DNA from: Candidatus Gastranaerophilales bacterium
GTDB taxonomy: Bacteria; Cyanobacteriota; Vampirovibrionia; Gastranaerophilales; Gastranaerophilaceae
DNA: 38,440 nucleotides
Direction of reading: 5' to 3'
Assembly: GCA_900770525.1 (NCBI GenBank)
Contig: CAAHDT010000013.1
Coordinates: 1 to 38,440 of the forward strand
In this document: piece after piece, positions 8,995-15,938 of the stretch
How positions within the stretch are numbered: position 1 is the stretch's first letter
How the letters are laid out: every line of letters starts with the position of its first letter
Program-made: the position numbers and the translations under genes
Notes under the pieces: generated by a model
Told to the model about the DNA's origin: nothing
The model's database searches: none
The model's input: only the letters and a program-made list of their open reading frames with translations

Positions 8995-9318
8995 TTAATA
9001 TTGAAAATACCTGTCAAAATCTACATCTTCAAAGTTGCACAATAATCTGTAAACATCATCATCCTCATCCATACGCTGAAACTTGTATTCATCAAATTTC
9101 CAATACTTCGGATTAATTCCGATAACTCTTACAATTTCCGCATCTTTTAAAATATTCAACTTTTTTTTAACAATTTCCAATGGTAATTCAACACGCTTGG
9201 CAAGTTCAACAGCAGTAATACCTTTATCACTGCTACATTTTTCTGGGGTCATGAACATAAGTTCTAACCCGACTTTCTTTAAGTCTTTATCCTCTGTGTC
9301 TACATCGTACTCATACAT
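8995..9318 (-). CDS. small winged-helix protein
   Basis: A 107-residue acidic protein with a central winged helix-turn-helix. Residues about 33-75 read GITAVELAKRVELPLEIVKK (helix-turn-helix) and then KLNILKDAEIVRVIG, the typical recognition helix and wing layout of MarR/ArsR-type or Lrp-like domains. The C-terminal 30 residues are acidic and aromatic (EDDDVYRLL, DVDFDRYFQY). It could be a small transcription factor or a protein-interaction winged helix; no ligand or metal motif is visible. It lies alone between prs and the glycosyltransferase, all leftward. Confidence 0.6.
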   Translation of the reverse strand: MYEYDVDTEDKDLKKVGLELMFMTPEKCSSDKGITAVELAKRVELPLEIVKKKLNILKDAEIVRVIGINPKYWKFDEYKFQRMDEDDDVYRLLCNFEDVDFDRYFQY

Positions 9319-9330
9319 ATCTGTATTCTA
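9316..9330 (-). promoter_or_regulatory. -10 box 6 nt before the winged-helix gene
   Basis: Minus-strand TAGAAT (9330-9325) ends exactly 6 nt before the ATG at 9318. No Shine-Dalgarno is present, consistent with a leaderless mRNA. Confidence 0.4.
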
Positions 9331-9371
9331 CACACAAAACAAACTGTTTTTATCATTCAGTTAGATGGTTT

Positions 9372-10157
9372 CTAATTGAAATAATATTCAACATCACTTT
9401 CTAAATCTAACTTTTTGGCATCATCTCTGAAAATTTTGGATTTAATACCCATTTTGGCAAGTCTGTATTTCAAGCTAACACCTAAAACGCCTAAACCGTA
9501 CTTGCAAGAACGCGCAAAGTTAATAGATGAAGCTTCTTTAAAATATTTTGTAGGGCAAGAAATCTCGCCGATATTGTAATTATTATAAAATAACAACGCA
9601 ATAATTTCGTTATCAAAAATAAAATCATCATCACAAGATGCAAGAGGGAGTTTTCTTAATACATCTGCCGTAAACCCTCTAAAACCGGTATGATATTCAG
9701 ATAATTTCTGGTTTGTCAAAATATTTTCAAAAGTAGTTAAAAACTTATTTGCAACAAACTTATACAAAGGCATGCCACCTTTTAGGGCAGAATTCCCAAG
9801 CATTCTTGATGCAAAAACTGCATCATACTCTTCAAATGCCATCATAGAAACAATTGCAGGAATAAGTTTTGGGGTATATTGATAATCCGGATGCAGCATC
9901 ACAACGATGTCTGCTCCGGATTTCAATGCTGCTTTATAACATGATTTCTGGTTGCCACCGTAACCCTTATTTTCTTTATGAACAATTGTCTTGATACCAA
10001 GTTTTTTAGCAATTTCGCGAGTTTCATCTTGAGAATTGTCGTCCACAAGAATAACTTCATCAACAAAATCCTTGTATATTTCGTTATAAGTTTGTTCTAA
10101 AGTTTTTGCCGCGTTGTAAGCAGGCATTATTACGATGACTTTTTTACCGTTAATCAT
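9372..10157 (-). CDS. family 2 glycosyltransferase
   Basis: A 261-residue GT-A fold enzyme of the DPM1-like/undecaprenyl-phosphate glycosyltransferase type. The N-terminal nucleotide-sugar site is clear: VIMPAYNAAKTL (8-19), DEVILVDDNSQD (33-44) and ENKGYGGNQKS (62-72). ADIVVMLHPDYQY (81-93) takes the place of the DxD metal site. No C-terminal membrane domain is seen, so it is cytoplasmic or peripherally bound. It probably transfers a sugar to a lipid carrier or surface polymer; donor and acceptor cannot be told. It begins 1 bp after the hpf stop without its own strong Shine-Dalgarno, so the two are probably co-transcribed. Confidence 0.8.
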   Translation of the reverse strand: MINGKKVIVIMPAYNAAKTLEQTYNEIYKDFVDEVILVDDNSQDETREIAKKLGIKTIVHKENKGYGGNQKSCYKAALKSGADIVVMLHPDYQYTPKLIPAIVSMMAFEEYDAVFASRMLGNSALKGGMPLYKFVANKFLTTFENILTNQKLSEYHTGFRGFTADVLRKLPLASCDDDFIFDNEIIALLFYNNYNIGEISCPTKYFKEASSINFARSCKYGLGVLGVSLKYRLAKMGIKSKIFRDDAKKLDLESDVEYYFN

Positions 10158-10158
10158 T

Positions 10159-10518
10159 TTATTCTTTTACTTCTTCAGCCTCTTGTTCTACGTTATCCAA
10201 TCTGATTGAAGCTTTATCTGAACCCAAAGTTTTGTCTTTGAATTTTCTTACTTGTCTGATTAACTTGTCAGCAAGCAAATCGATACTTTCGTACATTGAA
10301 TCAGCTGCCTCTTCACAACGAACAACGCCGGTACTCATCTTACAAGTAACCTCAGCAACATGTTTTCCAGTAGCTGATGGGTTTTTAATCACTGATAATA
10401 CAACTTCAATTCCTTGAATTTGATCATAATGATTAGCAACTTTGCCAACTTTTTCTTTAACATAAGCTTTGATTGCTTCAGTAATTTCAATGTTTCTTCC
10501 GTTTACGTAAATGTGCAT
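10159..10518 (-). CDS. hpf: ribosome hibernation-promoting factor
   Basis: A 119-residue HPF/YfiA (RaiA) family protein that binds the 30S decoding region and inactivates ribosomes in stationary phase. It begins MHIYVNGRNIEITEAIKAYV, the standard first strand and helix. It continues with the family's second strand and helix (VAEVTCKMSTGVVRCEEAADSMY, SIDLLADKLIRQVRKFKDK). It has only a short acidic tail and lacks the long-form dimerisation domain. I chose the ATG at 10518 because CGGAGGTA lies just upstream; an ORF extension to 10560 has no such support. Confidence 0.92.
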   Translation of the reverse strand: MHIYVNGRNIEITEAIKAYVKEKVGKVANHYDQIQGIEVVLSVIKNPSATGKHVAEVTCKMSTGVVRCEEAADSMYESIDLLADKLIRQVRKFKDKTLGSDKASIRLDNVEQEAEEVKE

Positions 10519-10576
10519 TTGTACCTCCGTGTTTAAAATACTGCCTAAATAGTATAACACAATAAAGGTTTTTTTT

Positions 10577-10610
10577 AAAGGGTATAAATAAAAATATTAT
10601 ACCCTTTTTT
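10577..10610 (+). terminator. terminator-like hairpin
   Basis: AAAGGGTATAA (10577-10587) pairs perfectly with TTATACCCTTT (10597-10607) around a 9-nt loop. Six T follow on the plus strand. On the minus strand, where the flanking genes lie, only three T follow. The stem may still end the leftward Cys-rich transcript before hpf. Confidence 0.5.
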
Positions 10611-10641
10611 AAAATATTCATAAAATGTTCAAAATGAACAA

Positions 10642-10845
10642 TTAATCTTCAATCAAAAATTGTTGTAATTCAACGTTAGGCGCACCAATCACCCTTACTA
10701 ATTCAAGAACAGATGCTTTCATCTGGCATTTTTGAGATGAGCCACTGAAAAAATCTCTATAGAAACATCCTTCACAATTACAACCGCGTTTGTAACACTC
10801 CAGAGCCGTAGTAGTCCATCTTCTAACCGCAACCGCTCTACCCAT
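10642..10845 (-). CDS. small Cys-rich protein of unknown function
   Basis: A 67-residue basic protein if it starts at the ATG at 10845, which has AGTAGGG upstream. A TTG six codons earlier (10863) is also possible. It contains a tight cysteine cluster C-x4-C-x-C-x2-C-x12-C (LECYKRGCNCEGC, then KC), suggesting a zinc or iron-sulfur site. A helix ASVLELVRVIGAP follows. No signal peptide or known domain is recognised. The sequence looks like a real gene: clean reading frame, bias similar to neighbours and a terminator-like hairpin downstream. Confidence 0.5.
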   Translation of the reverse strand: MGRAVAVRRWTTTALECYKRGCNCEGCFYRDFFSGSSQKCQMKASVLELVRVIGAPNVELQQFLIED

Positions 10846-10884
10846 ATCCCTACTTCTAAACAATTTATATATTCTCCAAATTTT

Positions 10885-10947
10885 CTACTTACTATCAAGT
10901 AAAGCCGCCGGACAATTGCCCGTAATCTCCACCCCTAAGGCGTTCAT
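10885..10947 (-). CDS. possible 20-codon upstream ORF
   Basis: ATG at 10947 preceded by AAAGAGG reads MNALGVEITGNCPAALLDSK and then TAG. It is in the same frame as the Cys-rich gene, with a single UAG between them. The peptide faintly resembles the start of SpeD-type AdoMet decarboxylases, but nothing SpeD-like follows. It could be a leader peptide, a remnant or chance. Confidence 0.3.
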   Translation of the reverse strand: MNALGVEITGNCPAALLDSK

Positions 10948-11188
10948 GCCTCTTTCATAATTTAATTATAAAAAATCAGAAAAATTTTTCAATACCGACT
11001 CATGTTAATGTGAACATTTGTAACGAAAGCCGCAAATCCAGCTATAGCAATAGTTTGCAACATTCAATATGGCGAAAACATGCACTATGACATGCTTTCC
11101 ATGGTTTTTGGCATGAAATCATGCGCCACGCATGGGTTTCGGGCACTTTGAACATTGTTAAGATTTGTAAAAAATTATACAAAAATGA
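10948..11188. other. regulatory intergenic region with HLR1-like site
   Basis: About 350 bp without a convincing gene (10864-11200). It includes the 20-codon ORF, then a minus-strand HLR1-like direct repeat (11024-11007). Next come two blocks shared with the 25.8-kb intergenic region: ATTTGTAACGAAA at 11016-11028 and AAATCCAGCTATA at 11034-11046. A stretch rich in CATGC/GCATG motifs follows (11079-11134), including the hairpin GCATGA-AA-TCATGC. A third shared block, ATTGTTAAGATT (11153-11164), lies just before the DUF2400 promoter. Confidence 0.5.
11007..11024 (-). promoter_or_regulatory. HLR1-like element (one mismatch)
   Basis: Minus strand reads GTTACAAATGTTCACATT. Cyanobacterial RpaB binds (G/T)TTACA(T/A)(T/A)NN(G/T)TTACA(T/A)(T/A). 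Only one base (TCACA for TTACA) departs from that consensus. Confidence 0.4.
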
Positions 11189-11203
11189 TATAATATACTT
11201 ATG
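11165..11203 (+). promoter_or_regulatory. extended -10 promoter, predicted leaderless DUF2400 mRNA
   Basis: TTGTAA (11165-11170), 18 nt, then TGA-TATAAT (11186-11194), with exactly 6 nt to the ATG at 11201. No Shine-Dalgarno is present. Confidence 0.6.
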
Positions 11204-11953
11204 ATTACCAAAAATGAAATAGACAATTTAGCAAAAGAATACGAAAATACAGATTTTATAAAAGACGACCCGATACAATTTCCGCACAAGTTTTCCGATA
11301 AAAAAGATATCGAAATTGCAGGATTTATATCCTCACTTGTTGCTTACGGTTCAAGAAAAGTTTTTATTAAAAAGTTAGATAGTTTATTTGAAATAGCTCA
11401 AAATGAACCTTTGAATTTCATCTTGAATTTTGAGCCGAAACTATTGGGAGGCTTTAATTACAGGTTTGGGAAACCAAATGATTTTGCAGAAATTTTTTCC
11501 ATCATGAGGAAACTTTACGAGCATGACGGAGGATTGAGCGAATTATTCAAATATTCTTATGAAAAATTCGGAGCACTGACAGACTCCAATTTTTTCAAAA
11601 CCGTTACCGACTATTTTTATTCCAGAGTAAAGAACGATGTAGGACAAGGTTTTTACTTTATGATACCTAACCCTGAAAACGGCGGAGCAATGAAAAGAAT
11701 GAACATGTTTTTGCGTTGGATGGTCAGAAAACCTCCGGTGGATTTTGGAATCTGGGATTTTATACCAACTGCCAAATTGCTCATCCCACTTGATGTACAT
11801 GTTGCAAGAATATCAAGAGAAATGGGGTTACTAAAAAGAAACTCTAACGACTTCAAAGCAGTAATAGAGCTTACGGAAAAACTAAGACAGTTCGACCAAA
11901 ATGACCCGACAAAATACGACTTTGCGACATTCGGATATGGCGTAAATCGTTAA
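11201..11953 (+). CDS. DUF2400 / TIGR02757 family protein
   Basis: A 250-residue protein matching the DUF2400 family along its length. Visible motifs: DPIQFPHKFSDKKDIEIAGF (22-41), LVAYGSRK (45-52), the conserved GAMKRMNMFLRWMVRKPPVDFGIW block (about 162-185), LLIPLDVHVARISREMGLL (about 193-211) and the C-terminal DPTKYDFATFGYGV. The fold is related to helix-hairpin-helix DNA glycosylases, and the LDVH segment resembles the region around their catalytic Asp, but no activity is established. It is complete, and converges with the next leftward gene 16 bp on. Confidence 0.88.
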   Translation: MITKNEIDNLAKEYENTDFIKDDPIQFPHKFSDKKDIEIAGFISSLVAYGSRKVFIKKLDSLFEIAQNEPLNFILNFEPKLLGGFNYRFGKPNDFAEIFSIMRKLYEHDGGLSELFKYSYEKFGALTDSNFFKTVTDYFYSRVKNDVGQGFYFMIPNPENGGAMKRMNMFLRWMVRKPPVDFGIWDFIPTAKLLIPLDVHVARISREMGLLKRNSNDFKAVIELTEKLRQFDQNDPTKYDFATFGYGVNR

Positions 11954-11969
11954 TACAAATTCATCATCG

Positions 11970-12635
11970 CTACTTTGACATTGATTTACTTATTTGAGAA
12001 CGAATTTTATTTGCTTTATACAAATATTCAGTCAAACGCTCATAATTTTGCGATGTTTCACCATAAGGAGTTTTCATCTTTATTAATTCGTCCACATTTT
12101 GGTTTATTGTAGCTAAAGTGTCAAGCGAATCACCAAGTGCCACAATAGATTTGAACCTTTTTGAAACCCTTGCGAGAACATGCCTTTTTATAAATTTTTT
12201 AATCGCATTTATTACAGGCATTTTTCTTTTATTTGCACTACTGGCAATATTATTTATCCCATCAGACAATTTTGACGGCAAATCTTTTCCGGCATATTCT
12301 TTATACAATTCTCGCAATTCACCCTCAACACGTTGTTTTTTTATGCGTAAACTGAATAAATCCTGTTGATTTCCAACCTTATCCGCAATTTTAATTTTAC
12401 CGTTTAAATCTTTTAAAACTCTTTCCTTGTCTTCAATTTTATACTCAAGTTTGAGCGACTCATCCTCAATATTAACGTAGGCTTTTTCTTCCAATATATT
12501 TGAATCTAAGTCATTCAGCCTGTGAGGATTGGTAACAAGATTAGATATCGTGAGAGTTTGCGGAGTCAAAAACCAATTACTTTCAGGACTCTTAAATGTC
12601 GAAAATATATTCTTTTTGCCTTTATTTTCTTCCAT
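11970..12635 (-). CDS. coiled-coil protein of unknown function
   Basis: A 221-residue basic protein with no signal peptide or membrane segment. Residues about 50-115 form a predicted coiled coil (ESLKLEYKIEDKERVLKDL and following heptads). A basic helical region (about 135-160) and another helix at the C-terminus follow. No family is recognised. The start at 12635 is supported by a -10-like box exactly 6 nt upstream. It lies between convergent DUF2400 and divergent phosphofructokinase. A structural or nucleoid-associated role is possible but is speculation. Confidence 0.6.
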   Translation of the reverse strand: MEENKGKKNIFSTFKSPESNWFLTPQTLTISNLVTNPHRLNDLDSNILEEKAYVNIEDESLKLEYKIEDKERVLKDLNGKIKIADKVGNQQDLFSLRIKKQRVEGELRELYKEYAGKDLPSKLSDGINNIASSANKRKMPVINAIKKFIKRHVLARVSKRFKSIVALGDSLDTLATINQNVDELIKMKTPYGETSQNYERLTEYLYKANKIRSQISKSMSK

Positions 12636-12647
12636 ACGCCTATACTA
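12633..12647 (-). promoter_or_regulatory. -10 box 6 nt before the coiled-coil gene
   Basis: Minus-strand TAGTAT (12647-12642) ends 6 nt before the ATG at 12635. No Shine-Dalgarno is present, so the mRNA is predicted leaderless. Confidence 0.35.
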
Positions 12648-12689
12648 AAATACAAAAAAAATTTTTTTTACCTCCAAAAAGGTGAAAAT

Positions 12690-12732
12690 GTTACAATTGT
12701 TTGTATTTTTTATGTTACAATAATGATTGTAA
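12690..12732 (+). promoter_or_regulatory. PFK promoter with repeated TTACAAT boxes
   Basis: GTTACAAT occurs at 12690-12697 and 12714-12721, 24 bp apart. An inverted copy, ATTGTAA (12726-12732), forms TTACAAT-N4-ATTGTAA with the second. TACAAT at 12716-12721 is the most likely -10, so the inverted repeat would overlap the transcription start. GTTACAAT matches the HLR1 half-site; the following TTTGTATT is a degenerate second half. Confidence 0.45.
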
Positions 12733-12763
12733 AAGGTACATTTTAAGGAAAAGGAAGAAAAAT

Positions 12764-14446
12764 ATGAAAAAACTTTCACCGTTACAAACTGAAAGATTGA
12801 AGTACCAACCAAAACTTCCATCAAGCCTTTCTGAAGGTATTAATTCTTTAGAAATGGTTGAAGGAAATGCTACTCAATCTGTTAGAGATCAAGAACAAAT
12901 CCAAGAATTATTTAAAAACACTTACGGAAAACCTGTTGTAACATTCAGACATTCAGGTTCTTCAAATGTTTCTTCTGCAAGAAATGTTGGTGTTATCCTT
13001 TCAGGTGGTCAAGCTCCCGGCGGACACAACGTTATTGCAGGTTTGTATGACGCTTTAAAACAAGCAAATTCTTCAAACAAATTATACGGCTTCCTCGGTG
13101 GACCTTCAGGTATCATTGACGGAAAATATATTGAATTCACTGACGAATTTATGGATCAGTACAGAAACACTGGTGGTTTCGATATTATCGGTTCAGGCAG
13201 AACTAAATTAGAAACTCAAGAACAATTTGAAAAATCACTTGCTGTATGTAAAAAATTAAACATTTCAGCCGTTGTAATTATCGGTGGAGATGATTCTAAT
13301 ACAAACGCAGCACTTTTGGCTGAATGGTTTGTTAAAAACAACACCGGCATCCAAGTAATCGGTTGTCCTAAAACTATTGACGGCGACTTGAAAAATGATC
13401 AAATCGAAATTTCTTTCGGTTTCGATACTGCTACAAAAACTTATGCAGAACTTATCGGAAACATTCAACGTGACGCTAATTCTGCTAAAAAATATTGGCA
13501 CTTTATTAAGATTATGGGTAGAAGCGCTTCTCACGTTGCATTGGAAGCAGCTCTTCAAACTCAACCAAACATCACTTTGATTTCAGAAGAAGTTGAAGCT
13601 AAAAAGATGTCTTTGGAAAGCATTGTTAACTACATGACAGATATCATTGTTAAACGTGCTGATATGGGTAAAAACTTTGGTATTGCAGTTATTCCGGAAG
13701 GTTTAATTGAATTCATTCCTGAAATGAAATCAATGATTGCAAACTTAAACGATATTATGGCATCATTAGAATCTGATCCGGATTTCGTTAACGCTACAAC
13801 AATCCGTGAAAAATTTGACATCGTTGAAAACAGACTTGATGACGAAAACGCAAAGGTATACAACTCATTGCCTGTAATCATTAAAGGTCAATTGTTAGCA
13901 GACAGAGATCCACACGGTAACGTTCAAGTTTCTAAAATTGAAACAGAAAAATTGTTAATCGAAATGATTTCTACAAGATTAGATGAATTAAAATCACAAG
14001 GTGATTACATTGGTAAATTCTCTGCACAATCTCACTTCTTCGGTTATGAAGGAAGATGTGCATTCCCATCAAACTTTGACGCTGATTATTGCTATTCATT
14101 AGGGTTCAATGCTTTTGCATTAATCAACAACGGTTTGACAGGATATTTATCATCTGTAAGAAACTTAACCCAACCTGCAAGCGAATGGGTTGCCGGTGGT
14201 GTTCCTCTTACAATGATGATGAACATGGAAAAACGTCACGGTGAAATGAAACCTGTTATCCAAAAAGCATTGGTTAAATTGGATGGCCCTGTTTTCAAAC
14301 AATTAGAAGAAAACAGAGAAGATTGGGCAATGAATGACAGATATTTATTCCCAGGAGCAATCCAATACTTTGGACCATCTTGTGTATGTGATGTTACAAC
14401 TTGCACTCTTCAATTAGAAAGAGCAAAAGAATTGGCATCAGTATAA
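12764..14446 (+). CDS. pfp: pyrophosphate-dependent phosphofructokinase
   Basis: A 560-residue long-type PFP (diphosphate-fructose-6-phosphate 1-phosphotransferase), catalysing the reversible PPi-linked interconversion of fructose 6-phosphate and fructose 1,6-bisphosphate. Motifs, numbered from this start: GVILSGGQAPGGHNVIAGLY (about 71-90), the GGDDSN signature whose Asp in place of the ATP-enzyme Gly favours PPi, the catalytic KTIDGDL, and the sugar-phosphate site IMGRSASH. Length fits the plant/spirochaete-type PFP rather than the 320-residue ATP-PFK. I use the ATG at 12764, which has AAGGAAAAGGAAG upstream. The frame stays open to 12701, but that stretch carries the promoter. PPi-linked glycolysis is common in anaerobes. 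A strong terminator follows. Confidence 0.93.
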   Translation: MKKLSPLQTERLKYQPKLPSSLSEGINSLEMVEGNATQSVRDQEQIQELFKNTYGKPVVTFRHSGSSNVSSARNVGVILSGGQAPGGHNVIAGLYDALKQANSSNKLYGFLGGPSGIIDGKYIEFTDEFMDQYRNTGGFDIIGSGRTKLETQEQFEKSLAVCKKLNISAVVIIGGDDSNTNAALLAEWFVKNNTGIQVIGCPKTIDGDLKNDQIEISFGFDTATKTYAELIGNIQRDANSAKKYWHFIKIMGRSASHVALEAALQTQPNITLISEEVEAKKMSLESIVNYMTDIIVKRADMGKNFGIAVIPEGLIEFIPEMKSMIANLNDIMASLESDPDFVNATTIREKFDIVENRLDDENAKVYNSLPVIIKGQLLADRDPHGNVQVSKIETEKLLIEMISTRLDELKSQGDYIGKFSAQSHFFGYEGRCAFPSNFDADYCYSLGFNAFALINNGLTGYLSSVRNLTQPASEWVAGGVPLTMMMNMEKRHGEMKPVIQKALVKLDGPVFKQLEENREDWAMNDRYLFPGAIQYFGPSCVCDVTTCTLQLERAKELASV

Positions 14447-14468
14447 CAGATAGTTAAAACAAAAACTA

Positions 14469-14501
14469 AATCCCCTATCTTTCAAAAGATAGGGGATTTT
14501 T
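14469..14501 (+). terminator. strong Rho-independent terminator after pfp
   Basis: AATCCCCTATCT (14469-14480) pairs perfectly with AGATAGGGGATT (14487-14498) around a 6-nt loop, followed by a T tract. Confidence 0.93.
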
Positions 14502-14590
14502 ATGTTAAAAAATTATTCAAATTCATTTCCTTCTCCATAATCACAAAACTGTCAGCTTTTTGTAAAATAAAAAAATAGTTTTTTTTCACT

Positions 14591-14666
14591 TTGCGTAGAT
14601 TCTCCTATTTTTCTACGCAGAATTTGCGTAGAAACTATTGTTTTTCTACGCAAGATACGTTATAAT
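14591..14666 (+). promoter_or_regulatory. fic promoter with two identical operators
   Basis: Two inverted repeats share one design, TTGCGTAGA-N12-TCTACGCAR: 14591-14620 and 14624-14653, centres 33 bp apart. The promoter is TTGTTT (14638-14643), 17 nt, TATAAT (14661-14666). The second operator's spacer covers the -35 and its right half lies between -35 and -10. A protein bound there would block RNA polymerase. Confidence 0.8.
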
Positions 14667-14686
14667 ATGAAAAAAGGCGAATTAGA

Positions 14687-15787
14687 ATGAATAAATACAT
14701 ATGGCAAAATCCTGAATTTCCTGATTTTACTTATGATAAAGATACGATTGTACCACTATTATCAAAAGTTAGGTTGGCACAAGGAATATTAATCGGTAAA
14801 ATGCAAAACCTTGGTTTTAAAACCAATCAACATGCTGTCCTCAATATTTTGACTGAAGATGTAATTAAATCTAGTGAAATCGAAGGATTTAAGCTAAATA
14901 TTGAACAAGTTCGTTCATCTATCGCAGAGCGCTTAGGACTTGAGATAGACAACAATGTTTATGTAGAGAGAGATGTACAAGGAATTGTTGATGTAATGCT
15001 TGACGCTACACAAAATTTTGACAAACCGCTAACAGAAGAACGATTGTTCAGTTGGCAAGCTGCAATGTTTCCTACAGGCAGAAGTGGCTTGTATAAAATT
15101 AAAGTTGGTGAGTATAGAGATGACCAAAATGGTGTAATGCAAGTTGTATCCGGCGCTATCGGGCATGAAAAAGTTCATTACGAAGCTCCACCTGCAAAAT
15201 TATTGCCTAAAGAAATGAAAAAACTTATCGAATATGTGAATGATGATACCCAAACAGACTTAGTAATAAAAGCAGGCATTGTGCACTTGTGGTTTGTCGT
15301 AATACACCCATTTGAAGATGGAAATGGAAGAATTGCCAGAGCATTAACAGATATGTTGCTTGCAAGAAGTGAACAATCTGCAAATCGTTTTTATTCAATG
15401 TCTTCTCAAATAAAAAAAGTAAGAAAATCATATTATGAAATCCTGCAAATAACTCAGCAACAATCATTGGATATTACAGCTTGGTTAAAATGGTTTCTTG
15501 AAAATATGTTACTTGCTATTGAAAATTCAGAAAGCTTATTAAATGATGTAATTCAAAAATCAGAGTTCTGGAATAAAAATAAGCCAATAGCATTCAATGA
15601 ACGTCAAATAAAAGTATTAAAAAAATTATTAGACGATTTTGAAGGAAATTTAACGACTAAAAAATGGGCTAAAATTTGTAATTGTTCTCATGATACTGCT
15701 AACAGAGATATTGCCAATTTAGTTAAAAATAACATTTTAGAAAAATGTGGTGAAGGACGTGCAACACATTTCATTTTGCGTAGATAA
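14687..15787 (+). CDS. Fic-family (AMPylator-type) protein with C-terminal winged helix
   Basis: A 366-residue Fic protein, predicted to transfer AMP (or another nucleotide part) to target hydroxyl side chains. The N-terminal part (about 1-85) is DUF4172-like. The inhibitory motif SxxxEG is present as SSEIEG (62-67), so the active site should be self-inhibited (class II). The catalytic loop HPFEDGNGR is intact (207-215). Residues about 300-366 form a winged helix-turn-helix, with a likely recognition helix near 334-346 (SHDTANRDIANLV). That DNA-binding end and the repeated operators before and after the gene suggest autoregulation. No antitoxin gene is adjacent. AAAGGCG precedes the ATG. Target unknown. 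Confidence 0.9.
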   Translation: MNKYIWQNPEFPDFTYDKDTIVPLLSKVRLAQGILIGKMQNLGFKTNQHAVLNILTEDVIKSSEIEGFKLNIEQVRSSIAERLGLEIDNNVYVERDVQGIVDVMLDATQNFDKPLTEERLFSWQAAMFPTGRSGLYKIKVGEYRDDQNGVMQVVSGAIGHEKVHYEAPPAKLLPKEMKKLIEYVNDDTQTDLVIKAGIVHLWFVVIHPFEDGNGRIARALTDMLLARSEQSANRFYSMSSQIKKVRKSYYEILQITQQQSLDITAWLKWFLENMLLAIENSESLLNDVIQKSEFWNKNKPIAFNERQIKVLKKLLDDFEGNLTTKKWAKICNCSHDTANRDIANLVKNNILEKCGEGRATHFILRR

Positions 15788-15817
15788 TTTACAAAATCTA
15801 CGCAGAATTTGCGTAGG
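15776..15817. promoter_or_regulatory. third fic-type operator, overlapping the fic stop codon
   Basis: TTGCGTAGA (15776-15784), 12 nt, TCTACGCAG (15797-15805), with an extra TTGCGTAGG half-site at 15809-15817. The block TCTACGCAGAATTTGCGTAG is identical at 14612-14631 and 15797-15816. The left half encodes the last residues of the Fic protein. The site lies about 120 bp before the next gene. Confidence 0.75.
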
Positions 15818-15874
15818 AAGATTCCATTATCCGCAATAGAAATTTAATATTTTTTAATAATTCCAAACAATAAA

Positions 15875-15938
15875 GGCAATTTTTACAAAATAAAAAACTT
15901 TATTATGGTACGGGGAATATTTATAAGGGGAAATAGAA
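15875..15938 (+). promoter_or_regulatory. shared promoter/leader of the HExxH gene
   Basis: GGCAATTTT (15875-15883) and TATTAT (15901-15906), then a leader with CGGGGAATATT and a second GGGGA that serves as Shine-Dalgarno. Nearly the same arrangement precedes the GNAT-like gene at 23987-23926. Confidence 0.5.

Noticed and set aside
10864..10960. Possible riboswitch upstream of the Cys-rich gene
   Set aside because: Two short stems (AGGC/GCCT and CGGGC/GTCCG) are visible on the minus strand, but no known riboswitch core fits and the stretch also reads as a small ORF.
12701..12763. 21-residue N-terminal extension of phosphofructokinase
   Set aside because: The region contains the likely -10 and TTACAAT repeats, and a strong Shine-Dalgarno precedes the ATG at 12764.
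15875..15906. Sigma-54 or sigma-28 promoter in the GGCAATTT region
   Set aside because: No TGGCAC-N5-TTGC spacing and no TAAA/GCCGATAA pair; a nonstandard -35 with a normal TATWAW box fits better.
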